Shown here in pieces: positions 24,624 to 34,721 of a DNA stretch of 64,000 nt. This stretch comes from Mitsuokella sp047974105. GTDB lineage: Bacteria; Bacillota; Negativicutes; Selenomonadales; Selenomonadaceae. Location: assembly GCF_047974105.1 (NCBI RefSeq), contig NZ_JBHYRS010000002.1:310001-374000 (forward strand). The letters are read 5' to 3'. The position numbers were made by a program, and so were the translations under genes. The notes beneath the pieces are model-generated. The model had not been told where the DNA came from. It saw only the letters and a list, made by a program, of their open reading frames with translations, and made no database searches. The stretch's first letter is position 1; every line of letters begins with the position of its first letter.

Positions 24624-27014
24624 TTATTTCAGGTCCACAACGGTTGCACCGGTGCCGCCTTCGGTGATATCGGCGAATTGATAATGTACGACACTCGGAT
24701 GATGCTTGAGGTACTGCTGAATGCCCTTTCTGAGAGCCCCTGTTCCCTTGCCGTGGATGATGAGTACCTGCGAGAGACCCGCCATAACGGCATCGTCGAG
24801 GAATTTGCCGACGACGACTTCGGCCTCATCGACCATCATGCCGCGGATATCAATTTCGCGGCCAATGGTCTGGGTCTTCTGCATGAAGGCATTGGACTGG
24901 CGGCGCGCGGAAGATGACGGCGTGCGGACAGCAGAGGCGGAGGATTTTTCTTTCGGTGCATGCTCGAGGAAACGGCAGGCAGAAGCCTTGACCTTGGTAT
25001 GCAGACCGCCGATCTGCACCGTGAGTTCCTTGCCCTGTACCTCGAGGACCGTGCCCTTCTGGTCGAGCTTCTTGACGTAGACGATATCGCCCGGCGCGAT
25101 GTGCTTGAGGTTCACGGCCTTGCCGACGCCCTTCTGCGCCATGATGCCCGGACGCGCTTTTTCAAACGCCTCGTTGAGCTTAGCTCTCGCGTCCTGAATG
25201 GCCTGCTGGCGCTTCTTGATGCCCTGGTCATCGAACTGTTCCTTGAGTTCCTTGATGATGGCCTCGGACTCGCGGCGCGTGCGGCGGACCATGGCCGCGC
25301 TCTGCTCTCTGGCTTTGCGGATGAGGTCGCCCTTGCGCTTGGCGAGTTCTTCCTTCGTCTTCTCGACCTTGAGCTCGAGCTCCGTGACGCGCTGCTGACG
25401 TTCTTTGATGTCGGCATTGCGCTGCTCGTACATCATCTTCTCGTTCTCGAGTTCGTTGATGACGTGCTCAAACTGCGCATGGTCGGCCTTGACAAGCTGC
25501 TGGGCGCGCAGAATCAGGGATTCGGAGAGCCCGAGCCTGCGGCTGATGGCAAAGGCGTTGCTCGCACCCGGCATGCCGATGAGCAGGCGGTACGTCGGGC
25601 GCAGCGTCTTGACATCGAATTCCACACAGGCGTTCTCGATGCCGTCGCGCGTGTAGGCAAAGGTCTTGAGCTCCGAATAATGCGTCGTCGCCACGGTCGT
25701 CACGCCGACCTGCAGCAGTTTTTCGAGGATGGCCATGGCAAGGGCCGCGCCTTCCTCCGGGTCCGTGCCGGCCCCGAGCTCATCGAGGAGCAGCAGGTCG
25801 TCGGACTCGACTTTTTTGAGAATGCTGACGATGTGTGTCATATGTGCCGAGAACGTCGACAGGCTCTGCTCGATGCTCTGTTCGTCGCCGATGTCCGCAT
25901 AGATGTTCTGATAAACCGAGATGACGGAATCCGGCGCCGTCGGCAGGTAGCAGCCCGACTGGGCCATGAGCACCATGAGGCCGAATGTCTTCATGCTGAC
26001 GGTCTTGCCGCCCGTGTTCGGGCCCGTGATTAAGAGCATGCGGTAATTTTCGCCGATGCGGATGTCAATCGGCACGACCCTGTCCTTGGCGATGAGCGGG
26101 TGGCGCGCCTGACGGAGCTCCGTGCGGCCGTCCCTGTTTAGCTCGGGGCGGCAGGCATCCGTGTCCTCGGCAAGTTTGGCCTTGGCAAAGGCGAAGTCAA
26201 TATCGGCGAGGATCTCGCAGTTATCCTGCAAAATCGCGCCGTTCTTGTTGATTTCAGACGAAAGATGCCGCAGGATGCGCTGGATTTCCTGCTGTTCGGC
26301 AAGGGTCAGCTGCTTGACATCGTTATTGAGCTCGACGACGGCCATCGGCTCGATAAAAAGCGTCGAGCCCGTGGCCGACTGGTCGTGCACGATGCCGGGG
26401 AAGCGCGAGCGGTATTCCTGCTTCACCGGGATGACGTAGCGTTCATCGCGGACCGTGACAATGGCATCCTGAAAATACTTCTGGTATTCGCTGTTATGCA
26501 GGATGCTCGCGATGCGTTCCTTGATATGGGCCTGCGAGGCGTGGAGCTCGCGGCGGATGCGCCGGAGTTCGACACTCGCGTCCTCGCGGATGGCGCCATG
26601 TTCATCGACGGTATTGTCGAGCAGGCGTTCGATCTGTCCGAGGATCTCAATGCCCCTCGCCCATTCCTTGAGTGTCGGCACCTCGAGTTCGAGGTCGCGG
26701 AAGAAGCGTTTGACACTGCGCATGGCGTAGAGCGTGCTCATGATATTCATGATTTCGTCAAGGTCGAGCACGGCCCCCATCTTGACTTTCTTGAGAAACG
26801 GACGGATGTCGAAGATGCCGCCGAGCGGCGGCGTTGTCACTTGGATGACCGCAACCGCTTCGGCCGTCTCCGTCATCCATTCCGAAACTTCGTCAAAATC
26901 GCTGCTCGGCTCGAGCTTCTCTGCGCGTTCTTTGCCGAGCAGGGAGCCTGCGCGCGCCGCAAGCATCTCCCGGATTTTGCCGTATTCCATGATTTTATAG
27001 GTTTCTTGTTCCAT
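24624..27014 (-). CDS. mutS2: endonuclease MutS2
   Basis: A 796-residue MutS paralogue lacking the mismatch-recognition domain. It acts against recombination intermediates and on collided ribosomes. Order: clamp/core region, ATPase with Walker A G-P-N-T-G-G-K-T near residue 335 and Walker B L-L-L-D-E-L-G-A-G-T-D, a Lys/Glu/Arg coiled coil near 510-600, a KOW-like segment and a C-terminal Smr nuclease domain (D-I-R-G-M near 715 and I-I-H-G-K-G-T-G). It starts at 27014 behind AGAGGT. Confidence 0.96.
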   Translation of the reverse strand: MEQETYKIMEYGKIREMLAARAGSLLGKERAEKLEPSSDFDEVSEWMTETAEAVAVIQVTTPPLGGIFDIRPFLKKVKMGAVLDLDEIMNIMSTLYAMRSVKRFFRDLELEVPTLKEWARGIEILGQIERLLDNTVDEHGAIREDASVELRRIRRELHASQAHIKERIASILHNSEYQKYFQDAIVTVRDERYVIPVKQEYRSRFPGIVHDQSATGSTLFIEPMAVVELNNDVKQLTLAEQQEIQRILRHLSSEINKNGAILQDNCEILADIDFAFAKAKLAEDTDACRPELNRDGRTELRQARHPLIAKDRVVPIDIRIGENYRMLLITGPNTGGKTVSMKTFGLMVLMAQSGCYLPTAPDSVISVYQNIYADIGDEQSIEQSLSTFSAHMTHIVSILKKVESDDLLLLDELGAGTDPEEGAALAMAILEKLLQVGVTTVATTHYSELKTFAYTRDGIENACVEFDVKTLRPTYRLLIGMPGASNAFAISRRLGLSESLILRAQQLVKADHAQFEHVINELENEKMMYEQRNADIKERQQRVTELELKVEKTKEELAKRKGDLIRKAREQSAAMVRRTRRESEAIIKELKEQFDDQGIKKRQQAIQDARAKLNEAFEKARPGIMAQKGVGKAVNLKHIAPGDIVYVKKLDQKGTVLEVQGKELTVQIGGLHTKVKASACRFLEHAPKEKSSASAVRTPSSSARRQSNAFMQKTQTIGREIDIRGMMVDEAEVVVGKFLDDAVMAGLSQVLIIHGKGTGALRKGIQQYLKHHPSVVHYQFADITEGGTGATVVDLK

Positions 27015-27053
27015 TTTTTACCTCTGGAATTTTTATGATTTATATATGAAGAG

Positions 27054-29537
27054 TTAAAGCACGCCGCGGAAGAAATGACCGCGCGTGATGTCCGTGCCTT
27101 CCTGCTCGTGAATCCAGGCGAGCTGTGCTTCGTCGGGTTCTGCTGGGAAAGTCAGGACTTTCTTGTATGCTTTGAGGATATGACGGATTTCGCCCTCCGT
27201 CAAGGCCTTGGCCTCTATCTGCATCGTCTCAATGCCGGCTGCGCGGAATTTCATCGCGTGCGGCATCATCGAGAGGACCTTGCTGTTCAGGACGTGCATA
27301 TGGCAGAACTGGTCCATCGCGAGCGGGAACAGCGCGTCCTTGCGGTCCTTCAGGGCAAAATGGCCGCGCGTGCAGGGCTGGCTGCACGGCCCCTTGTCGA
27401 CGCCGCCAAGGAAGCTCCCTGTCACGCAGTACTCCGAAACCATGAGCTCGAGGCGTCCGTGCACGATGCACGAGAGCGGCAAGGGCGACTCCTTCGCGAG
27501 ACGGCGGATTTCCTTCGCGTTGAGCTCCGGCGAGAGCGTCGCACCCGTCACGCCGTAATCTTTGAGGAAGCGCAGGGTCTGTTCGTTGTAGGAAATCAGC
27601 GAATAATCCGCGTGGATGGCAAAATCCGTCAGCCGGCGCACGAGAGCGAGCGTGCCAATGTTGTGCACATGGACGGCAGCGGGTGGAAAATCCTTAAAAG
27701 CCGTTAGCAGCTTTTCGAGGGCCTTTTGATGGCAGTCGCGCACGATGCGCGGCGTATTGAAGTCGATGCGTGCACCGGCCTCTTTAGCCATCTGCCAAGC
27801 TTTTTTGTACTCTTCCGCAGAAATGACGCGATGACTGTACGATTCGCCGCCAAACAGAATGCCGTCAGCCCCTGCCTCCAGAGCTGCTTTAACCTTATTC
27901 AGCGTGTCAACGGCCACCATGAATTCTGCGGCGCGCGGTGCTTTGCGCGCGATGCGGTCACGGAACTGCGGCTCCGGCATTTTTTCGCGCTGTTCGATTT
28001 CGGCAAGGCGTTTTTCATCGAGCATTTCGACGGCCCTGCGGCGCGCCTCGTTGATTTCACTCATCGGCACCATGACTTCGCCCTGAATATCGCAGTGAAG
28101 TTCCTTCATATCGTAGACACTCGTGCCGAGGCGGCTGACCTGTTTGCGGACAACGTCCTCAGAAAGCGGGCGCTTGCGGGCTGTTTCACCGATAAAATCC
28201 GTTTGGCCGCTGCCCGTATGGCCGGCCTCGTCGCACACCGTGACCGTCAGGGGCTCGCCAACAGCGGCTCTCACGGCAATCGTCACGGGAATGCGGCGCA
28301 CCGGCGCTCCCGAAGCATACGTTTCCTTTGCGCGTTCCATCAGCGACGCATCGTAGACCTTGAAAACACGGTCATGGTCGCGCACGGCCGAGGGAATCGC
28401 AAACGAGACAATATCGCCCGCGTCACCTGTTTCCACCGGACGTCCCTTCCTGTCCGTCATTTCGGCAATCGTCGCCGTGACGCGGCCGCCGACTTTGACC
28501 CAGAAGTCCACTTGGTCGCCGAGGGCCAGATGGCCGCTGAGTTTTACCGTGGCGATGCGCTTATCCCAGTCATACGCCGTGACGCGGCCAATGAGTAAGC
28601 CGCGGTTGTTCGGGCGGCGGTCGCTCATCATCGTCTTGCCCGGACGCCCCTTAAGATACGCCGTCGTGAAGTCGCGGTTGAAAATCTGCGCGAGGTCGTC
28701 GCGCTCCTGCTGCGTGACTTCATAGCCCTTGCCCTTATAATACGTGTCGATGACCTCGCGGTATGTGCGCACAACGGTCGCGACGTATTCCGGACGCTTC
28801 ATGCGGCCTTCGATTTTAAGCGAGGCGACTCCGGCTTCAATGAGGTCCGGAATCACGTCAATCGTGCTGAGGTCGCGCGGCGAAAGCAGGTATTTGCCGG
28901 CCTTGTCCCCGAGCACATCTTCGCCCTTTTCATTGACGAGCGTGTACGGCAGGCGGCAGGGCTGGGCACAGCGCCCGCGGTTGCCGCTGCGGCCGCCGAT
29001 CATGCTGCTCATGAGGCATTGGCCCGAGTAGCAGACACAGAGCGCGCCGTGCATGAACGTCTCAATCTCAACATCCGTATGGGCACAGATAAAGCGGATT
29101 TCCTCGAGGGAGAGTTCGCGCGACAAAACGACGCGCGCAAAGCCGAGCTCCGCAAGGACCCTGACGCCTTCAAGGCTGTGGACCGTCATCTGCGTACTCG
29201 CATGCATCGGCAGGTCCGGTACGATTTCATGCGCGATTTTCGCGACGCCGAGGTCCTGCACGAGAATGGCATCGGCCCCTGCCTCATAGAGGAAACGCAG
29301 ATACTCCTTCAGCGGCGCGAGTTCTTCATCCGCGACAATCGTATTGACCGTCACATGAATGTGTACGCCGCGCAGATGGGCAAAGTGAATGGCTTCGCGC
29401 AGCCCTTCGCGGTCAAAATTATTCGCATAGGCACGCGCACCAAAGGCATCGCCTGCCAGATAGATGGCGTTGGCGCCATTTTCCACGGCAGCGACGAGGG
29501 CTTCGCGGCTGCCGGCCGGTGCTAAAAGTTCAACCAA
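27054..29537 (-). CDS. large U32 family peptidase-like protein with DUF3656
   Basis: An 827-residue member of the U32 family, related to RlhA/YdcP, which hydroxylates 23S rRNA. The opening V-E-L-L-A-P-A-G-S-R-E-A-L is the U32 start. Four cysteines in the S-G-Q-C-L-M-S-S-M-I-G-G-R-S-G-N-R-G-R-C-A-Q-P-C-R region match the iron-sulfur ligands of RNA-hydroxylating U32 proteins. A second U32-like half with its own C-S-Q-P-C-T follows DUF3656. It is distinct from the shorter U32 gene at 45504. An RNA-modification role is likelier than proteolysis. Confidence 0.9.
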   Translation of the reverse strand: MVELLAPAGSREALVAAVENGANAIYLAGDAFGARAYANNFDREGLREAIHFAHLRGVHIHVTVNTIVADEELAPLKEYLRFLYEAGADAILVQDLGVAKIAHEIVPDLPMHASTQMTVHSLEGVRVLAELGFARVVLSRELSLEEIRFICAHTDVEIETFMHGALCVCYSGQCLMSSMIGGRSGNRGRCAQPCRLPYTLVNEKGEDVLGDKAGKYLLSPRDLSTIDVIPDLIEAGVASLKIEGRMKRPEYVATVVRTYREVIDTYYKGKGYEVTQQERDDLAQIFNRDFTTAYLKGRPGKTMMSDRRPNNRGLLIGRVTAYDWDKRIATVKLSGHLALGDQVDFWVKVGGRVTATIAEMTDRKGRPVETGDAGDIVSFAIPSAVRDHDRVFKVYDASLMERAKETYASGAPVRRIPVTIAVRAAVGEPLTVTVCDEAGHTGSGQTDFIGETARKRPLSEDVVRKQVSRLGTSVYDMKELHCDIQGEVMVPMSEINEARRRAVEMLDEKRLAEIEQREKMPEPQFRDRIARKAPRAAEFMVAVDTLNKVKAALEAGADGILFGGESYSHRVISAEEYKKAWQMAKEAGARIDFNTPRIVRDCHQKALEKLLTAFKDFPPAAVHVHNIGTLALVRRLTDFAIHADYSLISYNEQTLRFLKDYGVTGATLSPELNAKEIRRLAKESPLPLSCIVHGRLELMVSEYCVTGSFLGGVDKGPCSQPCTRGHFALKDRKDALFPLAMDQFCHMHVLNSKVLSMMPHAMKFRAAGIETMQIEAKALTEGEIRHILKAYKKVLTFPAEPDEAQLAWIHEQEGTDITRGHFFRGVL

Positions 29538-29600
29538 TTTTTTCTTCCTCCAAAATTTGAAAAAACAGCACGGGAAAACCGCGTGCCGCTTTGTATTTCT

Positions 29601-30323
29601 TTATTGTTCCGTTTCGCCGTTTTCGCCGTGCTGCGCATCGCCGGCAGAGTCCGCCTCCGGCTGCTTCCCGCTGACAAGCTGCTGTTCCTCAGGCGACAGG
29701 ACCGAAAGGTCGCGCTCGGGAAGCTTCGGCAGATCCGCAAGCGAATTGAGGCCAAAGCAGCGCAAAAACGTGTCCGTCGTGCCGTACAGAATCGGACGGC
29801 CGATGACCTGCTTGCGCCCAAGTTCGCAGATGAGGTCGAGCTCCAAGAGCTTTGCGAGGGCCCGTTCGATGCGCACACCGCGCAGCTGCTCGATTTCGGG
29901 CTTCGTGATGGGCTGCTTGAACGCAATGATGGAGAGCGTCTCCATCGTCGGCGCCGAGATATGGCGGTCTGTGACCTGACTGAGCCGCGCAACCTGCGCG
30001 AAGGTCTCGGGCCGTGTGACGAGCTGGTAGCCGCCCGCCACCTTCTGGACGGTCAGGCCGCTGCCGTATTCGCTGAGCCGTACCCTGAGCTCGCGCAAAA
30101 GAGACTCCGCCTCTTCTTCGCTGCATTCCATGATGCCGGCAATGCCCGCCAGCGGCAGCGGATTGCCCGCCGCAAACAGCAGGGCTTCGAGCGTGCCCAC
30201 AGTACTTACAGGACTTACAGGATTCACGGAATCCGCCGGCCCTGCCGGACTCACAGGCTGCGCCGTCCTCTGCGATTCTGCCGAAGTTTTTTCGCGCTGC
30301 TCCGGCTTGCTGCTCTTATCCAT
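29601..30323 (-). CDS. scpB: segregation and condensation protein ScpB
   Basis: Winged-helix (kleisin-interacting) subunit of the SMC-ScpAB condensin. The conserved body starts near residue 44 (G-T-L-E-A-L-L-F-A-A-G-N-P-L) and contains G-G-Y-Q-L-V-T-R-P and I-A-F-K-Q-P-I-T-K-P-E-I-E. The first ~43 residues are a low-complexity Pro/Ser/Val stretch with repeated V-S-P/V-N-P units, absent from typical ScpB. The ATG at 30323 has GGGGAGG upstream. It follows scpA by about 60 bases. Confidence 0.94.
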   Translation of the reverse strand: MDKSSKPEQREKTSAESQRTAQPVSPAGPADSVNPVSPVSTVGTLEALLFAAGNPLPLAGIAGIMECSEEEAESLLRELRVRLSEYGSGLTVQKVAGGYQLVTRPETFAQVARLSQVTDRHISAPTMETLSIIAFKQPITKPEIEQLRGVRIERALAKLLELDLICELGRKQVIGRPILYGTTDTFLRCFGLNSLADLPKLPERDLSVLSPEEQQLVSGKQPEADSAGDAQHGENGETEQ

Positions 30324-30344
30324 AAATCCTCCCCAGCTGATTTC

Positions 30345-30378
30345 CAATTTCGTAATTCTGTAATTCCGTAATTTCGTG
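30345..30378. repeat. short tandem repeat between scpA and scpB
   Basis: Four imperfect copies of a 9-10-base unit (TTTCGTAA, TTCTGTAA, TTCCGTAA, TTTCGTGA) fill the gap. This is slippage-prone sequence without visible coding role. Confidence 0.6.
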
Positions 30379-30383
30379 ACACA

Positions 30384-31103
30384 TCACTGCATCACGATGA
30401 CGATGGCGCCGAAAAGCTGCTGCTGTTTTGCGGCGACGGACCGCTGCTTGATGAGTTCAAGCAATGCGAGGAACGTGACGATGAGCTCGCTGCGCGTTCC
30501 GCTGCAAAAGACCTCGTCAAAGCGGAGCTTTCCCTTCCCTGCACGCAGTTTCTGCAGGATTTCTTCCATCTTATCTTCAATATGATAGGGCTCGGGCTCG
30601 ACGACGGCCGCAGGCGCGGCCGGGTTCTCTTCCCTGCTTTCCATGACCTCGCGGAACGCGGCGACGAGTACCTTCAGGTCAAGATTGCCGGGCGGCAGAT
30701 GATGGACGGGCAGCGGCAGCGGCGCGCGGCTGACAAAATGCTCCTGCATATCGGCCATCGAGCCAAGCACAGTACTGACTTCTTTGAAGCGCCTGTACTC
30801 GAGGAGCCTCTCGACGAGCTCCTGACGCGGGTCTTCCTCTTCGCCCTCTTCATTTTTCGGCTTCTTCGGCAGCATCATCCGTGACTTGATCTGCAAAAGC
30901 GTCGCGGCCATGACGAGAAACGAGCTCGTCACCTCCATGTCGAGCTCGCGCATGGCATCAAGATAATCGAGATACTGGCGCGTGAGCTCGGCCATCGGGA
31001 TATCGTAAATATCAATCTTATTCTTCTCAATCAGATGGAGCAGCAGCTCCATCGGCCCGTCAAAGGCCTTGAGGTGTATCGTGTAATCCTTCTTCTCACT
31101 CAT
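30384..31103 (-). CDS. scpA: segregation and condensation protein ScpA
   Basis: Kleisin subunit of the SMC complex, 239 residues. Typical segments are F-D-G-P-M-E-L-L-L-H-L-I-E-K-N-K-I-D-I-Y-D-I-P, A-A-T-L-L-Q-I-K-S-R-M-M-L-P, and the C-terminal winged helix (F-L-A-L-L-E-L-I-K). It lies 15 bases behind the M50 protease gene and before scpB. Confidence 0.95.
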   Translation of the reverse strand: MSEKKDYTIHLKAFDGPMELLLHLIEKNKIDIYDIPMAELTRQYLDYLDAMRELDMEVTSSFLVMAATLLQIKSRMMLPKKPKNEEGEEEDPRQELVERLLEYRRFKEVSTVLGSMADMQEHFVSRAPLPLPVHHLPPGNLDLKVLVAAFREVMESREENPAAPAAVVEPEPYHIEDKMEEILQKLRAGKGKLRFDEVFCSGTRSELIVTFLALLELIKQRSVAAKQQQLFGAIVIVMQ

Positions 31104-31118
31104 GTTCCTGCCTCAGCC

Positions 31119-31748
31119 TCAGAAAAACGGCATCAGGATCAGGATGAAGATTTTCCAGATAAAGCGCTGCAGCGGGATAAAGATGAGACTCAGCACCGGC
31201 GTGACAATCAGCGCGATGAGAATGAGAAAGCTGTAGCGCTCAAGGCGCGCATAGGCATAAGCAAGACGCCCCGGCAGCAGCTGGATGAGCACATGCGAGC
31301 CATCGAGCGGCGGCAGCGGAATCAGGTTAAAAATGGCAAAGTTGATGTTGTAAATGATGATGAGCTGAAATACCTGATACATGCCGACACTCAGATGGCC
31401 GTTCATCAGGCGCTGAAAGACGAGCAGGACGACGAGCGAAAGAAACGCCGTGATGAGATTGGCCATGGGGCCTGCGAGCGAGACGAGGATATCATCGCGC
31501 CGCGGATGCTTGAAATTGCGCGGGTCGATGATGACGGGCTTCGCCCAGCCAAAGCGCACGAGAAACAGCATGACGAGGCCCACGGGGTCAATATGGGCTG
31601 CCGGATTCAGGGTCAGGCGGCCCATGAGGGCCGGCGTCCTGTCGCCGAGGGACACGGCCACGCGCGCATGCGCGTATTCGTGGATGACCATGGCGATAAT
31701 CAGGCCCGGTATGCCGGCGATGAGGTCCAGCAGATTGAAATCAAACAT
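31119..31748 (-). CDS. site-2 (M50) family metalloprotease
   Basis: A 209-residue membrane protease of the small YwhC-like S2P type without a PDZ domain. The zinc motif is H-E-Y-A-H near residue 23. N-P-A-A-H-I-D-P near 50 and P-P-L-D-G-S-H (the D-G motif) near 145 complete the active site among about five hydrophobic helices. It precedes scpA, a common pairing in this lineage. The substrate is unknown. Confidence 0.93.
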   Translation of the reverse strand: MFDFNLLDLIAGIPGLIIAMVIHEYAHARVAVSLGDRTPALMGRLTLNPAAHIDPVGLVMLFLVRFGWAKPVIIDPRNFKHPRRDDILVSLAGPMANLITAFLSLVVLLVFQRLMNGHLSVGMYQVFQLIIIYNINFAIFNLIPLPPLDGSHVLIQLLPGRLAYAYARLERYSFLILIALIVTPVLSLIFIPLQRFIWKIFILILMPFF

Positions 31749-31807
31749 AAATTCCTCCGAAATATCCGCAGCAGCCGCAAAAAATGCGGCCGTCTGGGCA
31801 GTCTATT

Positions 31808-32359
31808 TTATTTGGCAGCCTTCTGCAGGCGGTCGAGCATCAGGATGGAGACGATAGACTTCGCATCGACAATGCGGCCGTCCGTGGCCATGGCCACAGC
31901 TTCTTCAAGAGGCACCTTGACGACATTGATGAATTCATCGTCATCCGTGTGCTGCTTGCCGGCCGTCAGGCCCTCTGCCATGTAGAGGTGAATCTTTTCA
32001 TTCGAGAAGCCGACCGTCGTCGCAATCGTCGTGAGCTTCGTGATTTTGTCTGCCGTGTAGCCCGTCTCTTCCGAGAGCTCGCGTTCGGCGCAGACGAGCG
32101 GGTCTTCGTCGGGGGCATCGAGCTTGCCGGCCGGCACCTCGAGCGTCACTTCGTCAATCGGATAGCGGTACTGGCGCACGAGGATGATGCGGCCGTCCGG
32201 CAGCAGCGGAATGACAGACGAGGCACCCGGATGCTTAATCCACTCGCGCGTGGCCTCATTGCCGTTTGGCAGCTTGACCGTGTCGCACTTGACATGGAGC
32301 AGCACGCCGTCAAAAATATCCTCACTGCCGATTTTCTTTTCAATCAAATCCTCGTACAT
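31808..32359 (-). CDS. NUDIX hydrolase (ADP-ribose pyrophosphatase type)
   Basis: A 183-residue protein with a complete Nudix box: G-K-L-D then A-E-R-E-L-S-E-E-T-G-Y near residues 85-105. The leading Y-R-Y-P-I-D-E and trailing E-K-I-H-L-Y-M-A motifs fit ADP-sugar pyrophosphatases (NudF-like). It lies between recN and the M50 protease, all in the same direction. Confidence 0.92.
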   Translation of the reverse strand: MYEDLIEKKIGSEDIFDGVLLHVKCDTVKLPNGNEATREWIKHPGASSVIPLLPDGRIILVRQYRYPIDEVTLEVPAGKLDAPDEDPLVCAERELSEETGYTADKITKLTTIATTVGFSNEKIHLYMAEGLTAGKQHTDDDEFINVVKVPLEEAVAMATDGRIVDAKSIVSILMLDRLQKAAK

Positions 32360-32411
32360 GGCAAAATACCTCCTGCTTTTATCTTTACGTTGTTTCCATT
32401 ATTTAAGTGAT

Positions 32412-34145
32412 TCAAGCCTGCGCCTCGCGGTGCAGGGCCGACTGTTGGAACATTTCCTTTTTGAGCTTGGCGTGCGAGACCATCTCGCGCGCGTTGTCAA
32501 GTGAAGCCGTCGTCATATCGGCGCCCGAAGCCATGCGCGCAATCTCGCTGATGCGCTCGCGCTCGGAAAGCGGCCGAATCTGCGTGGCCGTACTGCCCTC
32601 TTCCGTGCGTTTCGAGATGTAGAGATGGGCATCGGCCATGCAGGCAATCTGCGGCAGATGCGTAATGCAGAGCACCTGCTTGTACTGCGCGACAAGGGCG
32701 ATGCGCTCCGCGACCATCTGAGCCGTGCGGCCGCCGATGCCCGTGTCGATTTCATCGAAAACCATGCTCGGCACGGAAGAATCCCTCGACGAAGCCACCG
32801 TCTTGATGGCCAGCGCAATGCGCGACAGCTCACCGCCCGAAGCGACTCTCTGCAGGGGCTTTTCCGCCTCGCCGGGGTTGGCCGAGAAAAACATCGCGAC
32901 TTCGTCCGCGCCGCTGCTGCCATAGCCTTCCGCCGGCGTCACGCGGATATCAAACTTTGCCTTTGGCATGCCAAGGGCGAGAAGCTGCTCTTCGATGGCC
33001 GCTGAGAGGTCTTTGGCGGCAGCTGTGCGCAGCCTCGTGAGCGCCGCTGCTTTTTTCTGAAGCTTTTGCTCAAGCTCCGCAATCTCTTTTTTCAGGGCTT
33101 CAATATCATCGTCGTAATTTTCGATTTCCGAAAGCTCCTGCTCGACTTTCTGCTGATGCACAAGAACATCGTCAAGCGTCGCGCCGTATTTCTTGCAGAG
33201 GCGGTAGATGACATCCATGCGGCTCTGCAGGGCGTTGAGGCGTTCGGGACTGAATTCGACATTCTCGCCGTAGTCGCGCAGCTCATACGAGGCTTCCTGC
33301 AGCGAAATGTAGGCCTCTTCGACCATTTTCTGTGCATTTGTCAGCGAATCGTCAAAGCGGCTGATATCCTCGAGGTCTTTTTTGACCTGCGAGAGCGAAG
33401 GCAGTACGCCGAGACCGCTGCTGCCGCCCCCCTCGAGAAGATTATACGACTCTTCGACGAAACCGACAATCTTTTCCGCATGGGAAAGTTTGCGGATGTC
33501 GGCTTCAAGCTGTTCATCCTCTCCCTTTTGGAGATTCGCTTCTGAGATTTCCTTGTCCTGCCAGTGCAGCATATCGAGGCGCTGTGCGTATTCGCGCGAG
33601 GCCTGCTGCTTTTCTTCGTATTTCTTCTTATGCTCCCGCCATTCGCGGTAGACACATTCGTACGCGGCTAAGGCCTCTGCAACATCGGGGTCGTAGCCGT
33701 CGAGCAGATGGAACTGATTTTCTTCGCGCAGCAGGGCAAGATTCTCGTTCTGCCCGTGAATGTCGACGAGGAACGCGCCAATCTGGCGCAGGACCGCGAG
33801 CGTCACATGGCAGCCGTTGACCAGCGCCGTGCTGCGGCCGGCCTTCGTGATCTGCCGTGTGATGATGAGCTCGCCATCTGAGTCGTCTATGGCCTGCTGC
33901 GTCAAAACTTCATGCAGGCCCAGCGATTCATCTTCGAGTGAAAAGACGGCTTCCACGCGCAGCCATTCGCAGCCGGAGCGCACCATGTCCGAGGACATAC
34001 GCTGTCCGAGCACGGCACCTAGAGAATCAATGAGGATGGACTTGCCTGCACCCGTCTCGCCAGTCAGGATATTGAGACCGGCTTCGAACTCGACCTGCAC
34101 ATGCTTCAGCAGGGCAAAATTCCAAACCGTCAGCGTTTTCAACAT
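32412..34145 (-). CDS. recN: DNA repair protein RecN
   Basis: SMC-like ATPase of double-strand-break repair, 577 residues. Walker A G-E-T-G-A-G-K-S near residue 32, two coiled-coil arms around residues 160-215 and 310-370, the ABC signature A-S-G-G-E-L-S-R and Walker B V-F-D-E-I-D-T-G-I-G-G are visible. It lies directly behind argR, the usual Firmicutes order. Confidence 0.97.
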   Translation of the reverse strand: MLKTLTVWNFALLKHVQVEFEAGLNILTGETGAGKSILIDSLGAVLGQRMSSDMVRSGCEWLRVEAVFSLEDESLGLHEVLTQQAIDDSDGELIITRQITKAGRSTALVNGCHVTLAVLRQIGAFLVDIHGQNENLALLREENQFHLLDGYDPDVAEALAAYECVYREWREHKKKYEEKQQASREYAQRLDMLHWQDKEISEANLQKGEDEQLEADIRKLSHAEKIVGFVEESYNLLEGGGSSGLGVLPSLSQVKKDLEDISRFDDSLTNAQKMVEEAYISLQEASYELRDYGENVEFSPERLNALQSRMDVIYRLCKKYGATLDDVLVHQQKVEQELSEIENYDDDIEALKKEIAELEQKLQKKAAALTRLRTAAAKDLSAAIEEQLLALGMPKAKFDIRVTPAEGYGSSGADEVAMFFSANPGEAEKPLQRVASGGELSRIALAIKTVASSRDSSVPSMVFDEIDTGIGGRTAQMVAERIALVAQYKQVLCITHLPQIACMADAHLYISKRTEEGSTATQIRPLSERERISEIARMASGADMTTASLDNAREMVSHAKLKKEMFQQSALHREAQA

Positions 34146-34169
34146 GAAAAATACTTCCCTTCCGGCCGC

Positions 34170-34628
34170 TTAGTTCTGGTCCAGCATGTCGAAGATGCGT
34201 TTCTTGATGACAGGTGCGACTTCCTTTGGCTTGACCACGACCAGAATGCTGTCATCACCGGCCACCGTGCCGATGATTTCCGGCCATTTGCAGTAGTCAA
34301 GTGCCGAGGCCACAGTACTCGCGCCGCCCGGCAGCGTCTTGACGACGATGATGTTTTCACTGTAATCGCAGTCGAGAATCGTATCATTAAAGACACGCCG
34401 CATACGCTCTTTCGTAAAAGCATAGTTTTCCTGAGCGGGCAGCGCGTAGCGGTAGCGGCCGTCGCCTGTCGGGACCTTGATGAGCATGAGCTCTTTGATA
34501 TCGCGCGAGACCGTAGCCTGCGTGACGGCGATGCGTTTTTTGCGCAGCTCCGCTGCCAGTTCGTCCTGCGTCTCTATGATTTCATGGCGAATGATTTCAC
34601 GGATCAGCTCAAGTCGTCTTTCTTTCAT
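34170..34628 (-). CDS. argR: arginine repressor ArgR
   Basis: Arginine-responsive hexameric regulator, 152 residues. The N-terminal winged helix contains E-T-Q-D-E-L-A-A-E-L and T-Q-A-T-V-S-R-D-I-K-E-L. The C-terminal arginine-binding domain has G-T-V-A-G-D-D-S-I-L-V. No ARG box is obvious in the short space upstream. Confidence 0.95.
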   Translation of the reverse strand: MKERRLELIREIIRHEIIETQDELAAELRKKRIAVTQATVSRDIKELMLIKVPTGDGRYRYALPAQENYAFTKERMRRVFNDTILDCDYSENIIVVKTLPGGASTVASALDYCKWPEIIGTVAGDDSILVVVKPKEVAPVIKKRIFDMLDQN

Positions 34629-34721
34629 CCAAACGAACCTTCTTTCTTACTTATTTCTTGCTTTTTATTTTCCCACGCTATGCTTATGGCAGTCATGAAA
34701 CAGAAAGCAGCCCTTCAGGTC

